From contig NC_017956.1 in NCBI RefSeq assembly GCF_000264455.2, positions 3,206,001 through 3,270,000 on the forward strand: DNA of 64,000 nt, read 5' to 3'. Shown here in pieces: positions 1-8,107 of this stretch. Position 1 is the first letter of the stretch, and every line of letters starts with the position of its first letter. The position numbers were made by a program, and so were the translations under genes. Source of the stretch: Tistrella mobilis KA081020-065. Its GTDB lineage: Bacteria > Pseudomonadota > Alphaproteobacteria > Tistrellales > Tistrellaceae. The notes below the pieces were generated by a model. The model did not search any database. It saw nothing but the letters and a program-made list of their open reading frames with translations, and was not told where the DNA came from.

Positions 1-193
1 TGGTGAAGGCGCCGTGGGCGATACGGCCCTTGAACGGCGTCGTCTGTGCGAAGTCCTCGTCCAGATGGACCGGGTTGTGATCGCCCGAAATGTCGGCAAA
101 GGCCCGCACATCGGCGTCGGTCACGGTATGGGAGATCGTCGACTCCATGCCGACGGTCATGTCTTCGAGGCTCAGGCCGCTGATCGCGGTCAT
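1..193 (-). CDS. MaoC-like (R)-specific enoyl-CoA hydratase, N-terminal part (runs off the window)
   Basis: Only the first 64 codons lie in the window; the gene continues beyond base 1. The translation begins MTAISGLSLEDMTVG and reaches the hot-dog-fold hydratase signature around residues 30-45 (FADISGDHNPVHLDEDFA), which carries the Asp and His that act on the substrate in PhaJ and MaoC hydratases (knowledge of the family). Such enzymes convert trans-2-enoyl-CoA to (R)-3-hydroxyacyl-CoA, linking beta-oxidation to polyhydroxyalkanoate synthesis, but some MaoC proteins act in other acyl-CoA pathways. The 288 bases upstream hold a near-palindrome (328-349) that could be its operator. Family assignment is firm; the physiological substrate is not visible. 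Confidence 0.8.
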   Translation of the reverse strand, partial: MTAISGLSLEDMTVGMESTISHTVTDADVRAFADISGDHNPVHLDEDFAQTTPFKGRIAHGAFT

Positions 194-327
194 GGGAACC
201 AGACCTTTCGATACTGCGCCCGGTCGCGCGCGGCCGGACCCGTCATGCTCTCCACGAGCCCGCGGGCGGGCCGCGGGCGACTGCATTCTCGTCCGGTGGC
301 AGGGCGATGCCGGCCCCGGTCCCTTGT

Positions 328-349
328 TTTATGTGCAGTGCACTATAAA
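328..349. promoter_or_regulatory. Near-perfect palindrome upstream of the MaoC hydratase gene
   Basis: Arms TTTAT and GTGCA are mirrored as TGCAC and ATAAA around a central G, with one bulged T (inner GTGCAGTGCAC at 333-343). It lies 135 bases upstream of the hydratase start inside an otherwise geneless 194-481 gap that contains an AT-rich patch. It may be an operator; the binding protein is unknown. Confidence 0.35.
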
Positions 350-481
350 CCGGGCCGGCAGGTGGAGCAAGTGGCACATGGCGGGCAGAAATGGGCACTC
401 GATACGGATACAACCGCCGAATGCCCATTCAGAGTATCATGATGTCCATAAATCGTGCCTGACGGTAATATCCGTACAAAC

Positions 482-1378
482 CTATCCGCGCTTGCTGAGG
501 AAATCGCGGATATGGGCCTCCACCTCGTCCGGCGCCTCATGGGCGATCCAGTGGGTGGCATGCTGCACACGCTCAATTCTGAGATCCGGCACCCAGGCCT
601 CCAGCCCCTCGATCAGCCCGGGCACGAGCGCCGTATCGCCCAGCCCCCAGATCACCAGGGTCGGCACCCTGACCGAATAGACCGCGGGATCGAGCAGCGG
701 CTGCTCGGGCGGGGTCGTGCCCGCCGGCACCACGTCGATGGGCGAGGCCCGGTACCAGTTCAGCCCGCCGGTCAGCCGGCCGGGCCGGCCCCAGGCCTCC
801 AGATAGGCGGCACGGTCTTCGTCGGTCATCAGCCCCTTGTCGTAGACCGGGCGCATCGAGAACCGCCACAGCCAGTCGAAATCATTGGCCGACAGCTTCT
901 CTTCGGCTTCGGGCGTGCGGAACAGGCGGAAATACTGGCTGGCCCGGATCTGCTCGGGATTGCGCATCAGCTCGCGCTGGAAGGTCGCGGGATGGGGCGA
1001 GTTCAGGATGATCAGCCGGTGGATGCGGCCCGGATGGGCCATGGCGAAGGACCAGGCCGCCGCCCCGCCCCAGTCATGGGCGACCAGGATCACCTTTTCC
1101 ACCCCCAGCGCATCGATCAGCCCCAGGATGTCGCCCACCACCCGCTTCGTCCGGTAGGCTTCCACCTCGGCCGGGGCGTCGCTCTCGCCGAAGCCGCGCA
1201 GATCGGGGGCCACGCAGCGATACTCGCCTGCGAAGCGGGACATCATGCCCTTCCAGGCGTACCAGAATTCCGGAAAGCCGTGCAGGAACAGCATGACCGG
1301 GGCGTCGGCCCGGCCGGCTTCGGCGACATGCAGCGTGACCTCGCCGACCGGAACGCGGCGATGGGTGATTTCGACCAT
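482..1378 (-). CDS. Epoxide hydrolase-like alpha/beta hydrolase
   Basis: A 298-residue cytosolic alpha/beta-hydrolase of the soluble epoxide hydrolase / haloalkane dehalogenase branch. Visible landmarks in order: the oxyanion-hole motif HGFPEFWYAW near residue 30, the nucleophile elbow AHDWGGAAAW (Asp nucleophile) near residue 105, and the terminal catalytic His in HATHWIAHEAP shortly before the end. An Asp nucleophile with HGxP favours epoxide hydrolysis over ester hydrolysis (family knowledge). Start: GGGAGG sits nine bases before ATG 1378; the in-frame ATG at 1387 would directly abut that ribosome site, so 1378 is preferred. It stands alone, transcribed away from the lysO pair. Substrate unknown. 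Confidence 0.85.
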   Translation of the reverse strand: MVEITHRRVPVGEVTLHVAEAGRADAPVMLFLHGFPEFWYAWKGMMSRFAGEYRCVAPDLRGFGESDAPAEVEAYRTKRVVGDILGLIDALGVEKVILVAHDWGGAAAWSFAMAHPGRIHRLIILNSPHPATFQRELMRNPEQIRASQYFRLFRTPEAEEKLSANDFDWLWRFSMRPVYDKGLMTDEDRAAYLEAWGRPGRLTGGLNWYRASPIDVVPAGTTPPEQPLLDPAVYSVRVPTLVIWGLGDTALVPGLIEGLEAWVPDLRIERVQHATHWIAHEAPDEVEAHIRDFLSKRG

Positions 1379-1568
1379 GCGGGTCATCCTCCCTGGCGCG
1401 GCCGGGCCTTGCCGGTCCGCATTCATACGTTTGTTTTTATGCATGCTAGCGACATCCGCCCGGCACCGCCACCACTCAGGCGGTGGACATGGGATGGACA
1501 GCCGCCACCGGTCGCCGTAAAGCTCTGGCTGATCGCCGTTCCACCCCTGCGCACAAGGCCCCCGCCCC

Positions 1569-1859
1569 ATGCTCGCCCTTGCCCTCGCCTTTCTGGCCGG
1601 CCTCGTGCTCGGCCGCCTGCTCCGCGGCCATCGGACACGCATCGCCCGGCCGGTGGACCGGCTGACGACCGTGTCGATCGTCGTGCTGCTGGTGCTGATG
1701 GGCATCGGCACCGGCGCCATGCCCGATCTTGGCGCCACCCTCGCCGCCTCGGGGCTGAAGGCGGTCACGATCTCGGCCGCCGCAGTGGCGGGGTCGATCC
1801 TGGTGGCGCTGCTGCTGCTGGGGCTGATCGGCCGCACCCGGCGGAGGCCGCTGCCGTGA
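1569..1859 (+). CDS. lysO: LysO-family lysine exporter, N-terminal half protein
   Basis: A 96-residue hydrophobic protein with a first helix at residues 1-18 (carrying GLVLGRLL), and further helices near 35-50 and 62-88. It matches the N-terminal half of the LysO/YbjE (DUF340) family, which exports L-lysine and its analogues across the inner membrane. In E. coli the protein is one chain of about 300 residues; here the two halves are separate genes in consecutive frames, a split also known in other bacteria. The stop overlaps a GTG at 1856 and lies two bases before the ATG of the next gene, so they are translationally coupled. A hairpin (CACCGCC/GGCGGTG, 1464-1485) lies in the leader. Confidence 0.7.
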   Translation: MLALALAFLAGLVLGRLLRGHRTRIARPVDRLTTVSIVVLLVLMGIGTGAMPDLGATLAASGLKAVTISAAAVAGSILVALLLLGLIGRTRRRPLP

Positions 1860-1861
1860 TC

Positions 1862-2455
1862 ATGACCCTGATCATCCTCGGCGCCTATGTCGCCGGCATC
1901 GCCCTCGGTGCCCTCGCACCAGCTCTTGCAGACCAGACATCCGCGGCGACCCAGCCGGCCCTTATGCTGCTGGTCTTCCTGGTCGGGATCGGCACGGCAC
2001 TGGATCCGTCGGCCTGGGCCCGGCTGCGCAGCGCCGGCCCGCGCGCGATCGCCGTGCCTGTCGCGGTGATCCTGGGCACGCTCGGCGGTGCGGCGCTGGT
2101 GGCGCCGCTGCTGCCGGGGATGAGCCTGCCGGACGTGCTGGCCGTCGCCTCGGGCTTCGGCTGGTACAGCCTCTCCGCCGTGATGATCGCCGAGGCGCGC
2201 GGCGAGGTGATGGGCGCGCTGGCGCTGATGGCCAACATCTCGCGCGAGGTCATCACCCTGGTCTTCGCCGGGCTGATGGTGCGCGCCTTCGGCCCGATGG
2301 CGCCGGTCGCCTCGGCCGGTGCCACCGCCATGGATGTCTCGCTCGGCATCATCACCATCCATGGCGGGCGGGAGGCCGGGCTGGTGGCCCTGGCCAGCGG
2401 TTTCGCCGTCAGCCTGGCCACGCCGGTTTTCGTGGGCTTCTTCCTGTCGCTCTGA
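1862..2455 (+). CDS. lysO: LysO-family lysine exporter, C-terminal half protein
   Basis: A 197-residue integral membrane protein with about five or six hydrophobic helices. It contains the LysO C-terminal hallmarks GFGWYSLSAVMIAEARG (about 100-117) and SLGIITIHGG (about 160-170), with the ISREVITLVFAGLM helix between them. It is the partner of the 96-residue protein just upstream, and both should be needed to form one transporter (inference from the single-chain homologue). ATG 1862 follows the upstream stop by two bases; a GTG at 1856 is an alternative start in the same frame. The gene ends four bases from the convergent quinone oxidoreductase gene, with no terminator visible between. Confidence 0.75.
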   Translation: MTLIILGAYVAGIALGALAPALADQTSAATQPALMLLVFLVGIGTALDPSAWARLRSAGPRAIAVPVAVILGTLGGAALVAPLLPGMSLPDVLAVASGFGWYSLSAVMIAEARGEVMGALALMANISREVITLVFAGLMVRAFGPMAPVASAGATAMDVSLGIITIHGGREAGLVALASGFAVSLATPVFVGFFLSL

Positions 2456-2459
2456 CGCT

Positions 2460-3452
2460 TCAGTCCGGCCCCACCACGCCCGGCACCACCACAATCTTGC
2501 CGCCCTTGCTCCGAGACAGGGTCGCCGTCAACGCCTCGCGGGCCTGATCCAGCGGCATGGCCACAACCCGGGGCGGCTCCATCTCGCCCGCTGCCACACG
2601 GCCCATAAGGGCAAGCCGCACCGCGCGCGCCTCGTCGGCATGGGCCGTCAGATAGTGGCGGATCTCCACCCCGATCAGGGCCGCACTCTTGAGCAGGGGC
2701 AGATTGACCGGCAGGGCCGGGATCGCGCCGCCGACGAAGCCCAGGATCAGATGCCGCCCTTCCTTGTCGAGCGAGCGGAACAGGGGCTCGAAGCCGGGGC
2801 CGGCGACAGGGTCGAACACGATATCGATCGCGCCGCCCGGCAGGGTCTCGCGGATCCGGGCCCGGATGTCGGGGTCGAGCGACGATATGGCCGCAGCCGC
2901 GCCCAGCGCGATCGCCCGCGCCCGTCCCTCTTCGGTGCTGGCGAGCGCCACGACATGGGCGCCGGCCCGCGCCGCCAGTTGCACCGCCGCAGACCCGACC
3001 CCGCCCGACGCCCCGGTCACCAGCACCCGCTCCCCCGGCATCAGGCCTCCGCGCGGGAACAGGCCGTAGGCCGCCGTCTGATAGTCGACCAGCATGGCCG
3101 CCGCATGGAGCCCCGACAGCCCGTCGGGCACCGGATCGGCCTCGTCCTCCGCCACCACGACATGGGTGGCGAGGCCGCCGCCCATCTGCCAGGTCACCAC
3201 CCGGTCGCCCGGCACATACCGGGTGACGCCGGGGCCCGTCGCATCGACGATGCCGGCGATTTCGCCGCCCGGCACATAGGGCAGGTCGGGGCGGATCTGA
3301 TAGCGGCCATGGACGATCAGCCCGTCGACATAGCCGAGGGCGGCGGCCTCTGTCCGCAGCCGCATCTGCCCGGGCCCCGGCTCGGGCATCGGTCGCTCGA
3401 CCAGGGTGAAATCCTCGACGCGGCCCAGGGCCGTACCTTCCCAGCGCAGCAT
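2460..3452 (-). CDS. NADPH:quinone oxidoreductase-like MDR-family protein
   Basis: A 330-residue zinc-independent medium-chain dehydrogenase/reductase. The N-terminal GroES-like domain has YVPGGEIAGIVDATG and PGDRVVTW, and lacks the zinc-ligand cysteines of alcohol dehydrogenases. The Rossmann domain has the nucleotide motif VLVTGASGGVGSAAVQLA around residues 140-157. Members reduce quinones or enoyl/alkenal substrates with NADPH in the cytosol. ATG 3452 has AAGGA six bases ahead. It is followed, on the same strand and upstream, by the tetR gene of the efflux operon with a 57-base gap, so it could be read through from that operon. The exact substrate cannot be told from sequence. Confidence 0.85.
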   Translation of the reverse strand: MLRWEGTALGRVEDFTLVERPMPEPGPGQMRLRTEAAALGYVDGLIVHGRYQIRPDLPYVPGGEIAGIVDATGPGVTRYVPGDRVVTWQMGGGLATHVVVAEDEADPVPDGLSGLHAAAMLVDYQTAAYGLFPRGGLMPGERVLVTGASGGVGSAAVQLAARAGAHVVALASTEEGRARAIALGAAAAISSLDPDIRARIRETLPGGAIDIVFDPVAGPGFEPLFRSLDKEGRHLILGFVGGAIPALPVNLPLLKSAALIGVEIRHYLTAHADEARAVRLALMGRVAAGEMEPPRVVAMPLDQAREALTATLSRSKGGKIVVVPGVVGPD

Positions 3453-3509
3453 GCGTGTTCCTTCCCGGCATCCGGTTCGCGGGCCCCCGGGGGGCGCAGC
3501 GCCGCCGGG

Positions 3510-4229
3510 TCAGTCGGGGGCGTAGGCCTTCAGGAAGCGCCTGACCGCAGCCTCCACCCGCCGTTCGGCCTCGGCGTCGTCGGGCGGCGGCGCGGCGTGG
3601 AACAGCTGGCGGAGCTGCAATTTACCGTTCAGCATACCGAAGAAGTGTTCGGACGCGAGATCGGGATCATCGACCGACAGCCGGCCGGCACGATCCTGTG
3701 CCGCCAGCCAGTCGGCCAGCCTGCGGCCGTTGCGGGCCGGGCCGATCTCGTAGAAGGCGGCGGCGAGCTCCGGCGCCATGCCGCCCGGCCCCGAACCGGT
3801 CAGCATGCGCATGACCGAGACCATCTTACCCGTGATGACCACATCCATGAAATGCCAGGCGATGCGGGTCAGGATCTCGTGGGGTGAGGCCTCGGGGTCC
3901 GGGGTTTCCAGATGGGCGGTGATCTGGTCGGCGACCTCGGCGATCGCCGCCAGGAAAAGCTCGTCCTTGTTGCGGAAGGCGTTGTAGATCGTCTGCTTCG
4001 AGACCCCGGCCTCGGCCGCGATCTCGCCCATGCCGGCCACGAAGCCGTCGCGGGTGAACAGCCGGCGGGCTGCCTCCAGGATCGCGCGGCGCTTTTCCGT
4101 GTCGGGCGGCCGGCCGGGCCCCTGCCGGGCCGGCGGGCAGCCGGTACCGCAGGCTTCGGCCGCAGCTTCCCGGGCGGCGGCGACCGCGGCCCGCACCCGG
4201 CGGATGTCGGTCCGGCTCGCCTCGGTCAA
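3510..4229 (-). CDS. TetR/AcrR-family repressor of the EmrAB-type efflux operon
   Basis: A 239-residue regulator. After an unusually long, Ala/Arg-rich N-terminal extension of about 45 residues, the TetR DNA-binding domain runs from about residue 46 to 95 (REAILEAARRLF-like start, then GEIAAEAGVSKQTIYNAFRNKDELF). The C-terminal half resembles the AefR-like ligand/dimer domain. Its start codon overlaps the stop of the MFS gene by four bases (ATGA), making it the last gene of a three-gene efflux operon read emrA-emrB-tetR. Local autoregulation through the inverted repeat at 7041-7066 is plausible. A later start would remove the extension, but no better ribosome site is seen. Confidence 0.85.
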   Translation of the reverse strand: MTEASRTDIRRVRAAVAAAREAAAEACGTGCPPARQGPGRPPDTEKRRAILEAARRLFTRDGFVAGMGEIAAEAGVSKQTIYNAFRNKDELFLAAIAEVADQITAHLETPDPEASPHEILTRIAWHFMDVVITGKMVSVMRMLTGSGPGGMAPELAAAFYEIGPARNGRRLADWLAAQDRAGRLSVDDPDLASEHFFGMLNGKLQLRQLFHAAPPPDDAEAERRVEAAVRRFLKAYAPD

Positions 4230-5827
4230 TGCCCGCCTCCCCCGCCGGCTCCGGCCATCTGCGGCCGGCGCACGGTGGTGGTGATCACCGCCGCGGCGAC
4301 GAAGATCCCCGCCAGCACCAGAAAGACGTCGCCGAAGGTCATCACCTGCGCCTGAGCCTGGATCATGTTCATCAGCGTCTTGAGCGCCGCGAGCGAGCTG
4401 TCGCCGGCAATCGCCCCGTCAAAGCGCTGGCCAAGCGCATCGAGTGCCGCCTGGACCTCGGGCCGGTTCGGATTGGCAGCGTCGGCGATGCGTTCCAGAT
4501 GAAGGGCGTTGCGGTCGATCATCAGGGTGTTGATGCCGGCAAGCCCCACCGCCCCGCCCAGATTGCGCATCAGATTATAGAGCCCGCTCGCATTCTTCAG
4601 CATCTCCATCGGCAGCGTACCGAGGGCGATCTGGTTGACCGGCAGCATGCACAGCATCAGCGACATGCCGCGCATGATCTGCGGCCACAGCAGCTGGTCG
4701 AACTGCCAGTCGGCGGTGATGTGCGACATCCACCAGGTGGACCCGGCGAGCATGGTGAAGCCGATCGCCAGCATCACCCGCACGTCCATCTTGCGCGACA
4801 GCATGCCGGCAATGGGGGCCGAACAGAACTGGGCAAGGCCGGTGACGAACAGCACCTCGCCGATCTGCATGGCGTTGAGATCGCGGATCCGCGCCAGGTA
4901 GAGCGGCAGCACATAGACCAGACCGTAGAGGCCGACGCCGATCACGAAACTGAACACGCAGCCGGTGGCGAAATTGCGGTCGCGGAACGCCTTGAGATCG
5001 ACGATCGGGTTGTGGTGGCTCAGCACCCGCCAGAAGAAGCCGATGCCGGCTGCGACCATCACGACGAACAGGAAGGTGATCGTGCGGTCGTCGAACCAGT
5101 CGTCACGCGGCCCCTCTTCGACCACATATTCCATCGAACCCAGGAACAGCGCCATCAGCACCAGCCCGAGCAGATCCAGCCGGCGCAGCAGGCTGCGATC
5201 GCCGGTATCGAACGAGGGCGCGCGCCAGACCACCAGCGTGACCAGAATGCCGGGCACGACGTTCACCAGGAACAGCCAGTGCCACGAGAAGATCTCGGTC
5301 AGCCAGCCGCCGAGGGTCGGGCCGATGGTGGGGGCGAGTGTCGCGACCAGACCGATCACCACCGACACGCCGGCCCGCCGGTTGCCGGGGAAGAGCTGGA
5401 AGGCCGCCGCGAACACGGTCGGGATCATCGCGCCGCCGACGAAGCCCTGCAGCGCCCGCCAGAGGATCATCTCGTCGAGGGTGGTGGCGGTGGCGCAGAG
5501 CGCGCTCATCACCGTGAAGCCCGCGGCCGAGATCAGGAACAGACCGCGGGTCGACAGCGCCCGGGAGAGATAGCCCGAGAGCGGGATCATCACCACTTCG
5601 GCGATCAGATAGCTGGTCTGGATCCACGAGACCTCGTCGGGGCTGGCGGCAAGGCCGGCCTGGAGTTCCGACAGCGAGGACGACACGATCTGGATGTCCA
5701 GGATCGCCATGAACATGCCGAAGATCATGGCGATAAAGCCGGCGATCTGCCCCACCGAGGGCCCCTTGGGCGCCGCGGCGGCAGGCGCTGCCGGTGCGCT
5801 GCCCGCTGTAGACGTGGCCTCGGTCAT
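4226..5827 (-). CDS. emrB: DHA2-family (EmrB/QacA) 14-helix multidrug efflux MFS transporter
   Basis: A 533-residue inner-membrane drug:proton antiporter. After a short Ala/Pro-rich cytoplasmic start, helices begin at about residue 28. DHA2 hallmarks include LDIQIVSSSL in the first helix (motif D1 region), SYLIAEVVMIPLSGYLSR (motif A) and GLVATLAPTIGPTLGGWL (motif C, antiporter). Length and helix number fit the 14-helix EmrB group, which works with an EmrA-type adaptor and an outer-membrane channel. The adaptor gene lies 15 bases upstream and the TetR gene overlaps the 3' end, so the operon is complete except for the TolC-like channel, which is not in the window. Confidence 0.93.
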   Translation of the reverse strand: MTEATSTAGSAPAAPAAAAPKGPSVGQIAGFIAMIFGMFMAILDIQIVSSSLSELQAGLAASPDEVSWIQTSYLIAEVVMIPLSGYLSRALSTRGLFLISAAGFTVMSALCATATTLDEMILWRALQGFVGGAMIPTVFAAAFQLFPGNRRAGVSVVIGLVATLAPTIGPTLGGWLTEIFSWHWLFLVNVVPGILVTLVVWRAPSFDTGDRSLLRRLDLLGLVLMALFLGSMEYVVEEGPRDDWFDDRTITFLFVVMVAAGIGFFWRVLSHHNPIVDLKAFRDRNFATGCVFSFVIGVGLYGLVYVLPLYLARIRDLNAMQIGEVLFVTGLAQFCSAPIAGMLSRKMDVRVMLAIGFTMLAGSTWWMSHITADWQFDQLLWPQIMRGMSLMLCMLPVNQIALGTLPMEMLKNASGLYNLMRNLGGAVGLAGINTLMIDRNALHLERIADAANPNRPEVQAALDALGQRFDGAIAGDSSLAALKTLMNMIQAQAQVMTFGDVFLVLAGIFVAAAVITTTVRRPQMAGAGGGGGH

Positions 5828-5842
5828 CGGACCCGCCTCCGC

Positions 5843-6940
5843 TCAGCGCTGTGCGAGACGCGGGGCCGTGGGCTCGGCACCCAGGCCGTACTGGGGCTGA
5901 ACCGCTTCGGCCGCGGGTTCGGCCGCGGTATCGACCGCCACCACGACCGACAGGCCCGGCACCAGCAGCTTCGCCACGGGATCGGCCTCGTCCACCGCAA
6001 TGCGGACCGGCACACGCTGGACGATCTTGGTGAAGTTGCCGGTGGCGTTCTCGGGCGGCAGCAGGCTGAAGCGCGCGCCGCTGGCCGGCGACAGGCTTTC
6101 GACCCGGCCATGCAGCTCCCGCCCGCCGAGGGCGTCGACAGCGATGGTCACCGGCTGGCCGGGGCGCATCGCCGCAAGCTGGGTCTCCTTGAAATTCGCA
6201 ACCACATAGGTCTCGGGCAGCGGCACGATCGCAAGCGCGGTCTGGCCGGCCTTGACGTATTCGCCGGGCTCGACCGAGCGGTTGGCCACGATCCCCGACT
6301 GGGGCGCCCGCACCACGGTATGGGCAAGATCCAGCCGGGCCGCCTGAAGCGTCGCCTCGGCAGAGGCGATCTGGGCTTCGGCCTCCACGCGGTTCGCCTC
6401 CAGCACCGGCACCTGGCCCCGGGCCGCCGCCACGGCGGCCTTGGCCTCGGCCAGCGACGCCTCTGCCTTGCGGGCATCGGCGCGGGCGGTGTCGTAGCGC
6501 TGGGCGCTGGCGGCGGCGGTGCGGTTCAGTTCGGCATAGCGCTTGAGGTCGCCGGCCGCGCGGGCGCGTTCCGCCTCGGCCGAGGCGACGCCGGCCTCGG
6601 CGCGCGCGATCTCGGTCTTCTGCAGCTCCAGCTGGCGGTCGATCACGTCGACCGACGCCCGGGCGCGGGCCAGCGCCGCCTCGGCTTCGGCGACCTTGGC
6701 CTTGTAGTCGGCATCGTCGATCCGGAACAGCAGGGCGCCGGCATCAATCGCGGTGTTGTCCTTCACCGCCACCTCGGTGACCTGGCCGGCCACACGCGGC
6801 GCGATGTTGGCGATGTCGCCATGGACATAGGCGTCGTCGGTGCTTTCGACGAAGCGGCCATGGCGCCACCATTCCGCACCGTACCAGCCACCGCCGACCA
6901 GTGCCGCAACGACCACCGCGCCAAGGATGATCTTTTTCAT
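5843..6940 (-). CDS. emrA: EmrA/HlyD-family periplasmic adaptor subunit
   Basis: A 365-residue membrane-fusion protein. One N-terminal membrane anchor (residues 2-18, IILGAVVVAALVGGGWYG) is followed by the first biotinyl-lipoyl half-motif (YVHGDIANIAPRVAGQVTEV), a long Ala/Glu/Arg-rich coiled-coil hairpin of about residues 75-180, the second lipoyl half (VVRAPQSGIVANRSVEPGEYV) and a beta-barrel domain. It should bridge the EmrB-type pump to an outer-membrane channel. Start 6940 has GGAGG five bases ahead; an upstream in-frame ATG at 7009 adds a hydrophilic stretch before the anchor and lacks a ribosome site. First gene of the operon; a perfect inverted repeat lies about 100 bases upstream. 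Confidence 0.92.
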   Translation of the reverse strand: MKKIILGAVVVAALVGGGWYGAEWWRHGRFVESTDDAYVHGDIANIAPRVAGQVTEVAVKDNTAIDAGALLFRIDDADYKAKVAEAEAALARARASVDVIDRQLELQKTEIARAEAGVASAEAERARAAGDLKRYAELNRTAAASAQRYDTARADARKAEASLAEAKAAVAAARGQVPVLEANRVEAEAQIASAEATLQAARLDLAHTVVRAPQSGIVANRSVEPGEYVKAGQTALAIVPLPETYVVANFKETQLAAMRPGQPVTIAVDALGGRELHGRVESLSPASGARFSLLPPENATGNFTKIVQRVPVRIAVDEADPVAKLLVPGLSVVVAVDTAAEPAAEAVQPQYGLGAEPTAPRLAQR

Positions 6941-7040
6941 ACCGCCTCCGCCGAATGACCGGACCGCCCGAATTACTGGACCAGGGCGACCACGAATTGG
7001 TTTCCGCACAAGATGGCCGATCCGGCGGGGGCTTCAAGAC

Positions 7041-7066
7041 ATTTCTGGATGATCGGGTCCAGAAAT
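7041..7066. promoter_or_regulatory. Perfect 9-bp inverted repeat, candidate operator of the emrAB-tetR operon
   Basis: ATTTCTGGA (7041-7049) and TCCAGAAAT (7058-7066) are perfect mirror arms around an 8-base spacer. The element lies about 100 bases upstream of emrA, a few bases before a weak TTGAAG -35-like hexamer on the minus strand. Size and symmetry fit a TetR-family dimer site; the regulator encoded at 3510-4229 is the obvious candidate. Confidence 0.5.
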
Positions 7067-7110
7067 TCCGGAGGGGTCACCTTCGGGCAACGCATGGCGG
7101 TGACGGGGGT

Positions 7111-7148
7111 CACAAAACGGCGCAAGCCCGCCAGACGGCGGGCTTGCG
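7111..7148 (-). terminator. Rho-independent terminator of the Pro/Ala-rich lipoprotein gene
   Basis: A 12-bp perfect stem (7121-7132 with 7137-7148, arms CGCAAGCCCGCC/GGCGGGCTTGCG) closes on a four-base loop. Read on the minus strand it is followed by CCGTTTTGTG, a short U tract, so it should end transcripts coming from the lipoprotein gene at 7283-7699. Confidence 0.75.
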
Positions 7149-7282
7149 GACAGTGTGAGAGGGTACCCGAAAGGGAACGGGTCGGATGCGCCTTGCGGCA
7201 CACCCGACCCGTCCTGTCGGTCCTTGAGGGGAACCCGGCCGTCGGCGCACCCTTCCGACGGCCTGCTTCACGGTCGGACCGA

Positions 7283-7699
7283 TCAGGTGGCGCCGCCGGC
7301 GGGGTTGCCCGAAGGCGTCCCGCTCTGCGGCTCAAGATTGCTGCTGCCAGATCCGGAGCTGCCGGCCGAACCGGTATCGCCCGCGCCGGGGGTGGTGGCG
7401 CCGCTGCTGGCGTCACCCGGCGCATCGGGGGCGGGCTGTGCCGGCGTGGTCGGGCTGGGAGAAACCGGCGCCGGCGTGTTCGGAGCGGTCGGGGCACCGC
7501 TCTGATCAGTCGGCGCCGAAGGGCTGGCAGGCGCGGATGGGGCGGGGGCAGGTGCAGGCGCCGACGGCGCGGGGGCCGGGGCCGACTGTTCGGCCGGCGG
7601 CGTGCTCGGGGCGTCGGCGTCGTCACAGGCCGCGACCGCCAGAACCGCGGCTGCGGCGAAGGCGAGACGGGTTGCGACGCGGGGGAAAGCGATGCCCAT
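7283..7699 (-). CDS. Pro/Ala/Ser-rich low-complexity lipoprotein
   Basis: A 138-residue predicted lipoprotein. The signal peptide (residues 1-20, LAFAAAAVLAVAAC) ends in the lipobox VAAC, giving a lipidated Cys followed by DDAD, which would favour outer-membrane sorting. The rest is almost entirely Pro, Ala, Ser, Thr and Gly, with PAPAPSAPAP-type repeats and then a GSAGSSGSGSS stretch, so it is probably disordered and spans the periplasm or cell surface; no domain is recognised. Start 7699 has AGGAGC ten bases ahead; longer upstream readings lack a signal peptide. It has its own terminator and is divergent from the ECF sigma gene. Confidence 0.7.
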   Translation of the reverse strand: MGIAFPRVATRLAFAAAAVLAVAACDDADAPSTPPAEQSAPAPAPSAPAPAPAPSAPASPSAPTDQSGAPTAPNTPAPVSPSPTTPAQPAPDAPGDASSGATTPGAGDTGSAGSSGSGSSNLEPQSGTPSGNPAGGAT

Positions 7700-8107
7700 G
7701 TGAGATGTTGCTCCTGATGATGTCTCGGCTGCCCCCGGGGAGAGGGGCAGGTGGGCCGCGGCGGGCGCCGCACGGCCGGTCCGATGCCTCCTACGGGAAA
7801 GGAGGTGCCCCTCGGGAGAGAGAGGGGCTCCCATGAGCGGCGGGACGGGGCCGGGACATGGGCGACGGGATCGGTGGACCGGCGCGGTCGGGACGGGCGG
7901 GAGGTGTGCTGGTGCCCGTCGCGGCCACATCCCGACTGTCGCCCGGATCGCCCCGCCATGCACGTGAGCGATACCGGGCATCCGAGAGCCAGAGTTGTGA
8001 CCGGAAAAGGGCCGGCCTGCCGGGGCCGCGGCTTTTTGGAAACCCCCCGCCCGCCACCGACGTGATAGGGTTGCCCGTCATTCATTGCGAGGGGGCGGGG
8101 CGGGTCC
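7700..8107. other. Geneless divergent region with two similar hairpins
   Basis: This 408-base gap separates the lipoprotein gene (minus) from the ECF sigma gene (plus). It holds two look-alike stem-loops, 7729-7750 (CTGCCCC/GGGGCAG) and 7807-7828 (GCCCCTC/GAGGGGC), each with an 8-base purine-rich loop, and a candidate ECF promoter at 8038-8066. No convincing small gene was seen. Confidence 0.4.
8038..8066 (+). promoter_or_regulatory. Candidate ECF-type promoter of the sigma/anti-sigma operon
   Basis: GGAAAC (8038-8043), a 17-base spacer and CGTGAT (8061-8066) resemble the GGAAC...CGT pattern of many ECF sigma promoters. It lies 42 bases upstream of the sigma gene, where an autoregulated promoter would be expected. 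Confidence 0.45.

Noticed and set aside
455-1850. Long plus-strand frame extending the LysO C-terminal half far upstream
   Set aside because: The upstream part is antisense to the epoxide hydrolase gene and has no domain. The real start is ATG 1862, directly after the lysO first-half stop.
4229-6958. 909-codon plus-strand frame opposite the efflux operon
   Set aside because: It is a mirror of emrB and emrA codons, rich in His/Gln/Arg, with no ribosome site or family resemblance.
7380-7620. Short repeated units resembling a CRISPR or minisatellite
   Set aside because: The repetition comes from Pro/Ala/Ser codons of the lipoprotein; unit lengths vary and there are no spacers of fixed size.
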